This document shows, piece by piece, positions 24,883-38,100 of a stretch of DNA of 64,000 bases (its first letter is position 1; the number at the start of each line of letters is the position of its first letter). This DNA comes from Patiria miniata (Eukaryota; Echinodermata; Asteroidea; Valvatida; Asterinidae). The stretch is taken from positions 32,601,334-32,665,333 of the forward strand of contig NW_024037074.1 of assembly GCF_015706575.1 (NCBI RefSeq), given 5' to 3'. The notes beneath the pieces were generated by a model, which had not been told where the DNA came from, did no database searches, and was given only the letters and a program-made list of their open reading frames with translations. Made by a program: the position numbers and the translations under genes.

Positions 24883-27800
24883 GGATCCTAGCTGTAGTGA
24901 GCTGAAATCTTCAGGGGATTCATTTCTGGCCTCTACCCACCTTGTGTGAACATTTGACTGAATTTCGTGAAGTTGGATTTTTGGGCCAAAACTTGGAATT
25001 TTTGATGACCGCGGATATGGATTTTTTTTAGTTTTGGGACATTTGGGTAAAAACTGAAATTTTTTTTCCTCCCTGGATCCTAGCTGTAGTGAGCTGAAAT
25101 CTTCAGGGGATTCATTTCTGGCCTCTACCCACCTTGTGTGAACATTTGACTGAATTTCGTGAAGTTGGATTTTGGGCCAAAACTTGGAATTTTTGATGAC
25201 CGCGGATATGGATTTTTTTTAGTTTTGGGACATTTGGGTAAAAAACTGAAATGTTTTTTTTCCTCCCTGGATCCTAGCTGTAGTGAGCTGAAATCTTCAG
25301 GGGATTCATTTCTGGCCTCTACCCACCTTGTGTGAACATTTGACTGAATTTCGTGAAGTTGGATTTTTGGGCCAAAACTTGGAATTTTTGATGACCGCGG
25401 ATATGGATTTTTTTTAGTTTTGGGACATTTGGGTAAAAAACTGAAATGTTTTTTCCTCCCTGGATCCTAGCTGTAGTGAGCTGAAATCTTCAGGGGATTC
25501 ATTTCTGGCCTCTACCCACCTTGTGTGAACATTTGACTGAATTCGTGTGAAGTTGGATTTTTGGGCCAAAACTTGGAATTTTTGATGACCGCGGATATGG
25601 ATTTTTTTTTAGTTTTGGGACATTTGGGTAAAAACCTGAAAATGTTTTTTCCTCCCTGGATCCTAGCTGTAGTGAGCTGAAATCTTCAGGGGATTCATTT
25701 CTGGCCTCTACCCACCTTGTGTGAACATTTGACTGAATTTCGTGAAGTTGGATTTTTGGGCCAAAACTTGGAATTTTTGATGACCGCGGATATGGATTTT
25801 TTTTTAGTTTTGGGACATTTGGGTAAAAAACTGAAAATTTTTTTTCCTCCCTGGATCCTAGCTGTAGTGAGCTGAAATCTTCAGGGGATTCATTTCTGGC
25901 CTCTACCCACCTTGTGTGAACATTTGACTGAATTTCGTGAAGTTGGATTTTTGGGCCAAAACTTGGAATTTTTGATGACCGCGGATATGGATTTTTTTTG
26001 GTTTTTGGACATTTGGGTAAAAACTGAAATGTTTTTTTCCTCCCTGGATCCTAGCTGTAGTGAGCTGAAATCTTCAGGGGATTCATTTCTGGCCTCTACC
26101 CACCTTGTGTGAACATTTGACTGAATTTCGTGAAGTTGGATTTTTGGGCCAAAACTTGGAATTTTTGATGACCGCGGATATGGATTTTTTTTAGTTTTGG
26201 GACATTTGGGTAAAAAAACTGAAATGTTTTTTTCCTCCCTGGATCCTAGCTGTAGTGAGCTGAAATCTTCAGGGGATTCATTTCTGGCCTCTACCCACCT
26301 TGTGTGAACATTTGACTGAATTTCGTGAAGTTGGATTTTTGGGCCAAAACTTGGAATTTTTGATGACCGCGGATATGGATTTTTTTTTAGTTTGGGACAT
26401 TTGGGTAAAAAACTGAAATGTTTTTTCCTCCCTGGATCCTAGCTGTAGTGAGCTGAAATCTTCAGGGGATTCATTTCTGGCCTCTACCCACCTTGTGTGA
26501 ACATTTGACTGAATTTCGTGAAGTTGGATTTTTGGGCCAAAACTTGGAATTTTTGATGACCGCGGATATGGATTTTTTTAGTTTTGGGACATTTGGGTAA
26601 AAAACTGAAATGTTTTTTTCCTCCCTGGATCCTAGCTGTAGTGAGCTGAAATCTTCAGGGGATTCATTTCTGGCCTCTACCCACCTTGTGTGAACATTTG
26701 ACTGAATTTCGTGAAGTTGGATTTTGGGCCAAAACTTGGAATTTTTGATGACCGCGGGTATGGATTTTTTTTTTAGTTTTGGGACATTTGGGTAAAAAAC
26801 TGAAATGTTTTTTTCCTCCCTGGATCCTAGCTGTAGTGAGCTGAAATCTTCAGGGGATTCATTTCTGGCCTCTACCCACCTTGTGTGAACATTTGACTGA
26901 ATTTCGTGAAGTTGGATTTTTGGGCCAAAACTTGGAATTTTTGATGACCGCGGATATGGATTTTTTTTTGGTTTTGGGACATTTGGGTAAAAACTGAAAT
27001 GTTTTTTCCTCCCTGGATCCTAGCTGTAGTGAGCTGAAATCTTCAGGGGATTCATTTCTGGCCTCTACCCACCTGTGTGAACATTTGACTGAATTTCGTG
27101 AAGTTGGATTTTTGGGCCAAAACTTGGAATTTTTGATGACCGCGGATATGGATTTTTTTTTAGTTTTGGGACATTTGGGTAAAAAACTGAAATGTTTTTT
27201 TCTCCCTGGATCCTAGCTGTAGTGAGCTGAAATCTTCAGGGGATTCATTTCTGGCCTCTACCCACCTTGTGTGAACATTTGACTGAATTTGTGAAGTTGG
27301 ATTTTTGGGCCAAAACTTGGAATTTTTGATGACCGCGGATATGGATTTTTTTTAGTTTTGGGACATTTGGGTAAAAAACTGAAATGTTTTTTTCCTCCCT
27401 GGATCCTAGCTGTAGTGAGCTGAAATCTTCAGGGGATTCATTTTCTGGCCTCTACCCACCTTGTGTGAACATTTGACTGAATTTCGTGAAGTTGGATTTT
27501 TGGGCCAAAACTTGGAATTTTTGATGACCGCGGATATGGATTTTTTTTTTGTTTTTGGACATTTGGGTAAAAAACTGAAATGTTTTTTCCTCCCTGGATC
27601 CTAGCTGTAGTGAGCTGAAATCTTCAGGGGATTCATTTCTGGCCTCTACCCACCTTGTGTGAACATTTGACTGAATTTCGTGAAGTTGGATTTTTGGGCC
27701 AAAACTTGGAATTTTTGATGACCGCGGATATGGATTTTTTTTTAGTTTTGGGACATTTGGGTAAAAAACTGAAATTTTTTTTCCTCCCTGGATCCTAGCT

Positions 27801-30440
27801 GTAGTGAGCTGAAATCTTCAGGGGATTCATTTCTGGCCTCTACCCACCTTGTGTGAACATTTGACTGAATTTCGTGAAGTTGGATTTTTGGGCCAAAACT
27901 TGGAATTTTTGATGACCGCGGATATGGATTTTTTTTTAGTTTTTGGGACATTTGGGTAAAAAACTGAAATGTTTTTTTCCTCCCTGGATCCTAGCTGTAG
28001 TGAGCTGAAATCTTCAGGGGATTCATTTCTGGCCTCTACCCACCTTGTGTGAACATTTGACTGAATTTCGTGAAGTTGGATTTTTGGGCCAAAACTTGGA
28101 ATTTTTGATGACCGCGGATATGGATTTTTTTTTTTTTGGGACATTTGGGTAAAAAACTGAAATTTTTTTCCTCCCTGGATCCTAGCTGTAGTGAGCTGAA
28201 ATCTTCAGGGGATTCATTTCTGGCCTCTACCCACCTTGTGTGAACATTTGACTGAATTTCGTGAAGTTGGATTTTTGGGCCAAAACTTGGAATTTTTGAT
28301 GACCGCGGATATGGATTTTTTTGAGTTTTGGGACATTTGGGTAAAAAACTGAAATTTTTTTCCTCCCTGGATCCTAGCTGTAGTGAGCTGAAATCTTCAG
28401 GGGATTCATTTCTGGCCTCTACCCACCTTGTGTGAACATTTGACTGAATTTCGTGAAGTTGGATTTTTGGGCCAAAACTTGGAATTTTTGATGACCGCGG
28501 ATATGGATTTTTTTTAGTTTTGGGACATTTGGGTAAAAAACTGAAAATTTTTTTTCCTCCCTGGATCCTAGCTGTAGTGAGCTGAAATCTTCAGGGGATT
28601 CATTTCTGGCCTCTACCCACCTTGTGTGAACATTTGACTGAATTTCGTGAAGTTGGATTTTTGGGCCAAAACTTGGAATTTTTGATGACCGCGGATATGG
28701 ATTTTTTTTTAGTTTTTGGACATTTGGGTAAAAAACTGAAATGTTTTTTTCCTCCCTGGATCCTAGCTGTAGTGAGCTGAAATCTTCAGGGGATTCATTT
28801 CTGGCCTCTACCCACCTTGTGTGAACATTTGACTGAATTTCGTGAAGTTGGATTTTGGGCCAAAACTTGGAATTTTTGATGACCGCGGATATGGATTTTT
28901 TTTTAGTTTTGGGACATTTGGGTAAAAAACTGAAAGTTTTTTTCCTCCCTGGATCCTAGCTGTAGTGAGCTGAAATCTTCAGGGGATTCATTTCTGGCCT
29001 CTACCCACCTTGTGTGAACATTTGACTGAATTTCGTGAAGTTGGATTTTTGGGCCAAAACTTGGAATTTTGATGACCGCGGATATGGATTTTTTTTTAGT
29101 TTTGGGACATTTGGGTAAAAAACTGAAATGTTTTTTCCTCCCTGGATCCTAGCTGTAGTGAGCTGAAATCTTCAGGGATTCATTTCTGGCCTCTACCCAC
29201 CTTGTGTGAACATTTGACTGAATTCGTGAAGTTGGATTTTTGGGCCAAAACTTGGAATTTTGATGACCGCGGATATGGATTTTTTTTAGTTTTGGACATT
29301 TGGGTAAAAAACTGAAATGTTTTTTTCCTCCCTGGATCCTAGCTGTAGTGAGCTGAAATCTTCAGGGGATTCATTTCTGGCCTCTACCCACCTGTGTGAA
29401 CATTTGACTGAATTTCGTGAAGTTGGATTTTTGGGCAAAACTTGGAATTTTTGATGACCGCGGATATGGATTTTTTTTGGTTTTGGACATTTGGGTAAAA
29501 AACTGAAATGTTTTTTTCCTCCCTGGATCCTAGCTGTAGTGAGCTGAAATCTTCAGGGGATTCATTTCTGGCCTCTACCCACCTTGTGTGAACATTTGAC
29601 TGAATTTCGTGAAGTTGGATTTTTGGGCCAAACTTGGAATTTTTGATGACCGCGGATATGGATTTTTTTTTAGTTTTGGGACATTTGGGTAAAAAACTGA
29701 AATTTTTTTTCCTCCCTGGATCCTAGCTGTAGTGAGCTGAAATCTTCAGGGGATTCATTTCTGGCCTCTACCCACCTTGTGTGAACATTTGACTGAATTT
29801 CGTGAAGTTGGATTTTTGGGCCAAAACTTGGAATTTTTGATGACCGCGGATATGGATTTTTTTTGAGTTTTGGGACATTTGGGTAAAAAACTGAAATGTT
29901 TTTTTCCTCCCTGGATCCTAGCTGTAGTGAGCTGAAATCTTCAGGGGATTCATTTCTGGCCTCTACCCACCTTGTGTGAACATTTGACTGAATTTCGTGA
30001 AGTTGGATTTTTGGGCCAAAACTTGGAATTTTTGATGACCGCGGATATGGATTTTTTTTAGTTTTGGGACATTTGGGTAAAAAACTGAAATGTTTTTTTC
30101 CTCCCTGGATCCTAGCTGTAGTGAGCTGAAATCTCAGGGATTCAGGTTTCTGGCCTCTACCCACCTTGTGTGAACATTTGACTGAATTTCGTGAAGTTGG
30201 ATTTTTGGGCCAAAACTTGGAATTTTTGATGACCGCGGATATGGATTTTTTTTTAGTTTTGGGACATTTGGGTAAAAAACTGAAATGTTTTTTTCCTCCC
30301 TGGATCCTAGCTGTAGTGAGCTGAAATCTTCAGGGGATTCATTTCTGGCCTCTACCCACCTTGTGTGAACATTTGACTGAATTTCGTGAAGTTGGATTTT
30401 TGGGCCAAAACTTGGAATTTTTGATGACCGCGGATATGGA

Positions 30441-30470
30441 TTTTTTTTTTTGGGACATTTGGTTTGGGTA
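30441..30470 (+). repeat. Local duplication/deletion at the variable site
   Basis: The AGTTTT that normally separates the T tract from GGGAC is missing, and TTTGG has been inserted after ACATTTGG, so the text reads GACATTTGGTTTGGGTA. Both changes fall within 30 bases of one unit. Confidence 0.75.
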
Positions 30471-33400
30471 AAAAACTGAAATGTTTTTTTCCTCCCTGGA
30501 TCCTAGCTGTAGTGAGCTGAAATCTTCAGGGGATTCATTCTGGCCTCTACCCACCTTGTGTGAACATTTGACTGAATTTCGTGAAGTTGGATTTTGGGCC
30601 AAAACTTGGAATTTTTGATGACCGCGGATATGGATTTTTTTTTAGTTTTGGGACATTTGGGTAAAAAACTGAAATGTTTTTTTCCTCCCTGGATCCTAGC
30701 TGTAGTGAGCTGAAATCTTCAGGGGATTCATTTCTGGCCTCTACCCACCTTGTGTGAACATTTGACTGAATTTCGTGAAGTTGGATTTTTGGGCCAAAAC
30801 TTGGAATTTTTGATGACCGCGGATATGGATTTTTTTTGTTTTGGACATTTGGGTAAAAAACTGAAATGTTTTTTCCTCCCTGGATCCTAGCTGTAGTGAG
30901 CTGAAATCTTCAGGGGATTCATTCTGGCCTCTACCCACCTTGTGTGAACATTTGACTGAATTTCGTGAAGTTGGATTTTTGGGCCAAAACTTGGAATTTT
31001 TGATGACCGCGGATATGGATTTTTTTTTATTTGGGACATTTGGGTAAAAAACTGAAATGTTTTTTCCTCCTGGATCCTAGCTGTAGTGAGCTGAAATCTT
31101 CAGGGGATTCATTTGGCCTCTACCCACCTTGTGTGAACATTTGACTGAATTTCGTGAAGTTGGATTTTTGGGCCAAAACTTGGAATTTTGATGACCGCGG
31201 ATATGGATTTTTTTTTGGTTTTGGACATTTGGGTAAAAAACTGAAATGTTTTTTCCTCCCTGGATCCTAGCTGTAGTGAGCTGAAATCTTCAGGGGATTC
31301 ATTTCTGGCCTCTACCCACCTGTGTGAACATTTGACTGAATTTCGTGAAGTTGGATTTTTGGGCCAAAACTTGGAATTTTTGATGACCGCGGATATGGAT
31401 TTTTTTTTGGTTTTGGGACATTTGGTAAAAAACTGAAATGTTTTTTCCTCCCTGGATCCTAGCTGTAGTGAGCTGAAATCTTCAGGGATTCATTTCTGGC
31501 CTCTACCCACCTTGTGTGAACATTTGACTGAATTTCGTGAATGGATTTTTGGGCCAAAACTTGGAATTTTTGATGACCGCGGATATGGATTTTTTTTTAG
31601 TTTTGGGACATTTGGGTAAAAAACTGAAATTTTTTTCCTCCCTGGATCCTAGCTGTAGTGAGCTGAAATCTTCAGGGGATTCATTTCTGGCCTCTACCCA
31701 CCTTGTGTGAACATTTGACTGAATTTCGTGAAGTTGGATTTTTGGGCCAAAACTTGGAAATTTTGATGACCGCGGATATGGATTTTTTTTAGTTTTGGGA
31801 CATTTGGGTAAAAAACTGAAATGTTTTTTTCCTCCCTGGATCCTAGCTGTAGTGAGCTGAAATCTTCAGGGGATTCATTTCTGGCCTCTACCCACCTTGT
31901 GTGAACATTTGACTGAATTTCGTGAGTTGGATTTTTGGGCCAAAACTTGGAATTTTTGATGACCGCGGATATGGATTTTTTTTTGTTTTGGGACATTTGG
32001 GTAAAAAACTGAAATGTTTTTTTCCTCCCTGGATCCTAGCTGTAGTGAGCTGAAATCTTCAGGGGATTCATTTCTGGCCTCTACCCACCTTGTGTGAACA
32101 TTTGACTGAATTTCGTGAAGTTGGATTTTTGGGCCAAAACTTGGAATTTTTGATGACCGCGGATATGGATTTTTTTTTGGTTTTGGGACATTTGGGTAAA
32201 AAACTGAAATGTTTTTTTCCTCCCTGGATCCTAGCTGTAGTGAGCTGAAATCTTCAGGGGATTCATTTCTGGCCTCTACCCACCTTGTGTGAACATTTGA
32301 CTGAATTTCGTGAAGTTGGATTTTTGGGCCAAAACTTGGAATTTTGATGACCGCGGATATGGATTTTTTTTTAGTTTTGGGACATTTGGGTAAAAACCTG
32401 AAATGTTTTTCCTCCCTGGATCCTAGCTGTAGTGAGCTGAAATCTTCAGGGGATTCATTTCTGGCCTCTACCCACCTTGTGTGAACATTTGACTGAATTT
32501 CGTGAAGTTGGATTTTTGGGCCAAAACTTGGAATTTTTGATGACCGCGGATATGGATTTTTTTTAGTTTTGGGACATTTGGGTAAAAAACTGAAATGTTT
32601 TTTTCCTCCCTGGATCCTAGCTGTAGTGAGCTGAAATCTTCAGGGGATTCATTTCTGGCCTCTACCCACCTTGTGTGAACATTTGACTGAATTTCGTGAA
32701 GTTGGATTTTGGGCCAAAACTTGGAATTTTTGATGACCGCGGATATGGATTTTTTTTTAGTTTTGGGACATTGGGTTAAAAAACTGAAATGTTTTTTCCT
32801 CCCTGGATCCTAGCTGTAGTGAGCTGAAATCTTCAGGGGATTCATTTCTGGCCTCTACCCACCTTGTGTGAACATTTGACTGAATTTCGTGAAGTTGGAT
32901 TTTTGGGCCAAAACTTGGAATTTTTGATGACCGCGGATATGGATTTTTTTTGGTTTTTGGACATTTGGGTAAAAAACTGAAATGTTTTTTCCTCCCTGGA
33001 TCCTAGCTGTAGTGAGCTGAAATCTTCAGGGGATTCATTTCTGGCCTCTACCCACCTTGTGTGAACATTTGACTGAATTTCGTGAAGTTGGATTTTGGGC
33101 CAAAACTTGGAAATTTTGATGACCGCGGATATGGATTTTTTTTAGTTTTGGGACATTTGGGTAAAAAACTGAAATGTTTTTTTCCTCCCTGGATCCTAGC
33201 TGTAGTGAGCTGAAATCTTCAGGGGATTCATTTCTGGCCTCTACCCACCTCGTGTGAACATTTGACTGAATTTCGTGAAGTTGGATTTTTGGGCCAAAAC
33301 TTGGAATTTTGATGACCGCGGATATGGATTTTTTTTTGTTTTTGGGACATTTGGGTAAAAAACTGAAATGTTTTTTTCCTCCCTGGATCCTAGCTGTAGT

Positions 33401-34742
33401 GAGCTGAAATCTTCAGGGGATTCATTTCTGGCCTCTACCCACCTTGTGTGAACATTTGACTGAATTTCGTGAAGTTGGATTTTTGGGCCAAAACTTGGAA
33501 TTTTTGATGACCGCGGATATGGATTTTTTTTTAGTTTTTGGACATTTGGGTAAAAAACTGAAATGTTTTTTCCTCCTGGATCCTAGCTGTAGTGAGCTGA
33601 AATCTTCAGGGGATTCATTTCTGGCCTCTACCCACCTTGTGTGAACATTTGACTGAATTTCGTGAAGTTGGATTTTGGGCCAAAACTTGGAATTTTTGAT
33701 GACCGCGGATATGGATTTTTTTTAGTTTTGGGACATTTGGGTAAAAAACTGAAATGTTTTTTTCCTCCCTGGATCCTAGCTGTAGTGAGCTGAAATCTTC
33801 AGGGGATTCATTTCTGGCCTCTACCCACCTGTGTGAACATTTGACTGAATTTCGTGATGTGAAGTTGGATTTTGGGCCAAAACTTTGGAATTTTTGATGA
33901 CCGCGGATATGGATTTTTTTTTAGTTTTGGGACATTTGGGTAAAAAACTGAAATGTTTTTTTCCTCCCTGGATCCTAGCTGTAGTGAGCTGAAATCTTCA
34001 GGGATTCATTTCTGGCCTCTACCCACCTTTGTGAACATTTGACTGAATTTCGTGAAGTTGGATTTTTGGGCCAAAACTTGGAATTTTTGATGACCGCGGA
34101 TATGGATTTTTTTTTAGTTTTGGGACATTTGGGTAAAAAAACTGAAATGTTTTTTTCCTCCCTGGATCCTAGCTGTAGTGAGCTGAAATCTTCAGGGGAT
34201 TCATTTCTGGCCTCTACCCACCTTGTGTGAACATTTGACTGAATTTCGTGAAGTTGGATTTTTGGGCCAAACTTGGAATTTTTGATGACGCGGATATGGA
34301 TTTTTTTTTAGTTTGGGACATTTGGGTAAAAAACTGAAATGTTTTTTTCCTCCTGGATCCTAGCTGTAGTGAGCTGAAATCTTCAGGGGATTCATTTCTG
34401 GCCTCTACCCACCTTGTGTGAACATTTGACTGAATTTCGTGAAGTTGGATTTTTGGGCCAAAACTTGGAATTTTTGATGACCGCGGATATGGATTTTTTT
34501 TTGGTTTTGGACATTTGGGTAAAAAACCTGAAATGTTTTTTCCTCCCTGGATCCTAGCTGTAGTGAGCTGAAATCTTCAGGGGATTCATTTCTGGCCTCT
34601 ACCCACCCTTGTGAACATTTGACTGAATTTCGTGAAGTTGGATTTTTGGGCCAAAACTTGGAATTTTTGATGACCGCGGATATGGATTTTTTTTTAGTTT
34701 TGGGACATTTGGGTAAAAACTGAAATGTTTTTTTTCCTCCCT

Positions 34743-35127
34743 GGATCCTAGCTGTAGTGAGCTGAAATCTTCAGGGGATTCATTTCTGGCCTCTACCCAC
34801 CTTGTGTGAACATTTGACTGAATTTGAAGTTGGATTTTGGATTTTTGGGCCAAAACTTGGAATTTTTGATGACCGCGGGATATGGATTTTTTTTTGGTTT
34901 TGGACATTTGGGTAAAAAACCTGAAATGTTTTTTTCCTCCCTGGATCCTAGCTGTAGTGAGCTGAAATCTTCAGGGATTCATTTCTGGCCTCTACCCACC
35001 TGAACATTTGACTGAATTTCGTGTTTGATTTTTGGGCCAAAACTTGGAATTTTTGATGACCGCGGATATGGATTTTTTTTTGGTTTTGGACATTTGGGTA
35101 AAAAACTGAAATGTTTTTTTCCTCCCT
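34743..35127 (+). repeat. Two adjacent rearranged monomers
   Basis: The unit from 34743 lacks CGT in TTTCGTGAAG and then repeats the GGATTTT segment (34833-34850). The unit from 34943 (185 bp) has lost the TTGTG of CCACCTTGTGTGAAC and reads TTTCGTGTTTGATTTTT where TTTCGTGAAGTTGGATTTTT is expected (about 34998-35030). All other landmarks, including both restriction sites, are intact. Two lesion-bearing units side by side suggest either a local assembly fault or a real rearrangement. Confidence 0.8.
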
Positions 35128-38100
35128 GGATCCTAGCTGTAGTGAGCTGAAATCTTCAGGGGATTCATTTCTGGCCTCTACCCACCTTGTGTGAACATTT
35201 GACTGATTTCGTGAAGTTGGATTTTTGGGCCAAAACTTGGAATTTTTGATGACCGCGGATATGGATTTTTTTTTAGTTTTGGGACATTTGGGTAAAAAAC
35301 TGAAATGTTTTTTTCCTCCCTGGATCCTAGCTGTAGTGAGCTGAAATCTTCAGGGGATTCATTTCTGGCCTCTACCCACCTTGTGTGAACATTTGACTGA
35401 ATTTCGTGAAGTTGGATTTTTGGGCCAAAACTTGGAATTTTGATGACCGCGGATATGGATTTTTTTTAGTTTGGGGACATTTGGGTAAAAAACTGAAATG
35501 TTTTTTTCCTCCCTGGATCCTAGCTGTAGTGAGCTGAAATCTTCAGGGATTCATTTCTGGCCTCTACCCACCTTGTGTGAACATTTGACTGAATTTCGTG
35601 AAGTTGGATTTTGGGCCAAAACTTGGAATTTTTGATGACCGCGGATATGGATTTTTTTTTAGTTTGGGACATTTGGGTAAAAAACTGAAATGTTTTTTCC
35701 TCCCTGGATCCTAGCTGTAGTGAGCTGAAATCTTCAGGGATTCATTTCTGGCCTCTACCCACCTTGTGTGAACATTTGACTGAAATTCGTGAAGTTTGGA
35801 TTTTTGGGCCAAAACTTGGAATTTTTGATGACCGCGGATATGGATTTTTTTTTTTTGTTTTGGACATTTGGGTAAAAACTGAAATGTTTTTTTCCTCCCT
35901 GGATCCTAGCTGTAGTGAGCTGAAATCTTCAGGGGATTCATTTCTGGCCTCTACCCACCTTGTGTGAACATTTGACTGAATTTCGTGAAGTTGGATTTTT
36001 GGGCCAAAACTTGGAATTTTTGATGACCGCGGATATGGATTTTTTTTGGTTTTTGGACATTTGGGTAAAAACCTGAAATGTTTTTCCTCCCTGGATCCTA
36101 GCTGTAGTGAGCTGAAATCTTCAGGGGATTCATTTCTGGCCTCTACCCACCTTGTGTGAACATTTGACTGAATTTCGTGAAGTTGGATTTTTGGGCCAAA
36201 ACTTGGAATTTTTGATGACCGCGGATATGGATTTTTTTTTAGTTTTGGGACATTTGGGTAAAAAAACTGAAATTTTTTTTCCTCCCTGGATCCTAGCTGT
36301 AGTGAGCTGAAATCTTCAGGGGATTCATTTCTGGCCTCTACCCACCTTGTGTGAACATTTGACTGAATTTCGTGAAGTTGGATTTTTGGGCCAAAACTTG
36401 GAATTTTTGATGACCGCGGATATGGATTTTTTTTAGTTTTGGGACATTTGGGTAAAAAACTGAAATGTTTTTTTCCTCCCTGGATCCTAGCTGTAGTGAG
36501 CTGAAATCTTCAGGGGATTCATTTCTGGCCTCTACCCACCTTGTGTGAACATTTGACTGAATTTCGTGAAGTTGGATTTTGGGCCAAAACTTGGAATTTT
36601 TGATGACCGCGGATATGGATTTTTTTTGGTTTTGGGACATTTGGGTAAAAAACTGAAATGTTTTTTTCCTCCCTGGATCCTAGCTGTAGTGAGCTGAAAT
36701 CTTCAGGGGATTCATTTCTGGCCTCTACCCACCTCATGTGAACATTTGACTGAATTTCGTGATGTTGGATTTTTGGGCAAAACTTGGAATTTTGATGACC
36801 GCGGATATGGATTTTTTTTAGTTTTGGGACATTTGGGTAAAAAACTGAAATTTTTTTTCCTCCCTGGATCCTAGCTGTAGTGAGCTGAAATCTTCAGGGG
36901 ATTCATTTCTGGCCTCTACCCACCTTGTGTGAACATTTGACTGAATTTCGTGAAGTTGGATTTTGGGCCAAAACTTGGAATTTTGATGACCGCGGATATG
37001 GATTTTTTTTTAGTTTTGGGACATTTGGGTAAAAAAACTGAAATGTTTTTTTCCTCCCTGGATCCTAGCTGTAGTGAGCTGAAATCTTCAGGGGATTCAT
37101 TTCTGGCCTCTACCAACCTTGTGTGAACATTTGACTGAATTTCGTGAAGTTGGATTTTTGGCCAAAACTTGGAATTTTTGATGACCGCGGATATGGATTT
37201 TTTTTGGTTTTGGACATTTGGGTAAAAACCTGAAATGTTTTCCTCCCTGGATCCTAGCTGTAGTGAGCTGAAATCTTCAGGGGATTCATTTCTGGCCTCT
37301 ACCCACCTTGTGTGAACATTTGACTGAATTTCGTGAAGTTGGATTTTTGGGCCAAAACTTTGAATTTTTGATGACCGCGGATATGGATTTTTTTTAGTTT
37401 TGGGACATTTGGGTAAAAAACTGAAATGTTTTTCCTCCCTGGATCCTAGCTGTAGTGAGCTGAAATCTTCAGGGGATTCATTCTGGCCTCTACCCACCTG
37501 TGTGAACATTTGACTGAATTTCGTGAAGTTGGATTTTTGGGCCAAAACTTGGAATTTTGATGACCGCGGATATGGATTTTTTTTTTTTTGGGACATTTGG
37601 GTAAAAAACTGAAATGTTTTTTCCTCCCTGGATCCTAGCTGTAGTGAGCTGAAATCTTCAGGGGATTCATTTCTGGCCTCTACCCACCTTGTGTGAACAT
37701 TTGACTGAATTTCGTGAAGTTGGATTTTTGGGCCAAAACTTGGAATTTTTGATGACCGCGGATATGGATTTTTTTTTAGTTTTGGGACATTTGGGTAAAA
37801 AACTGAAATGTTTTTTCCTCCCTGGATCCTAGCTGTAGTGAGCTGAAATCTTCAGGGGATTCATTTCTGGCCTCTACCCACCTTGTGTGAACATTTGACT
37901 GAATTTCGTGAAGTTGGATTTTGGGCCAAAACTTGGAATTTTTGATGACCGCGGATATGGATTTTTTTAGTTTTGGGACATTTGGGTAAAAACTGAAATG
38001 TTTTTTTCCCTGGATCCTAGCTGTAGTGAGCTGAAATCTTCAGGGGATTCATTCTGGCCTCTACCCACCTTGTGTGAACATTTGACTGAATTTGTGAAGT

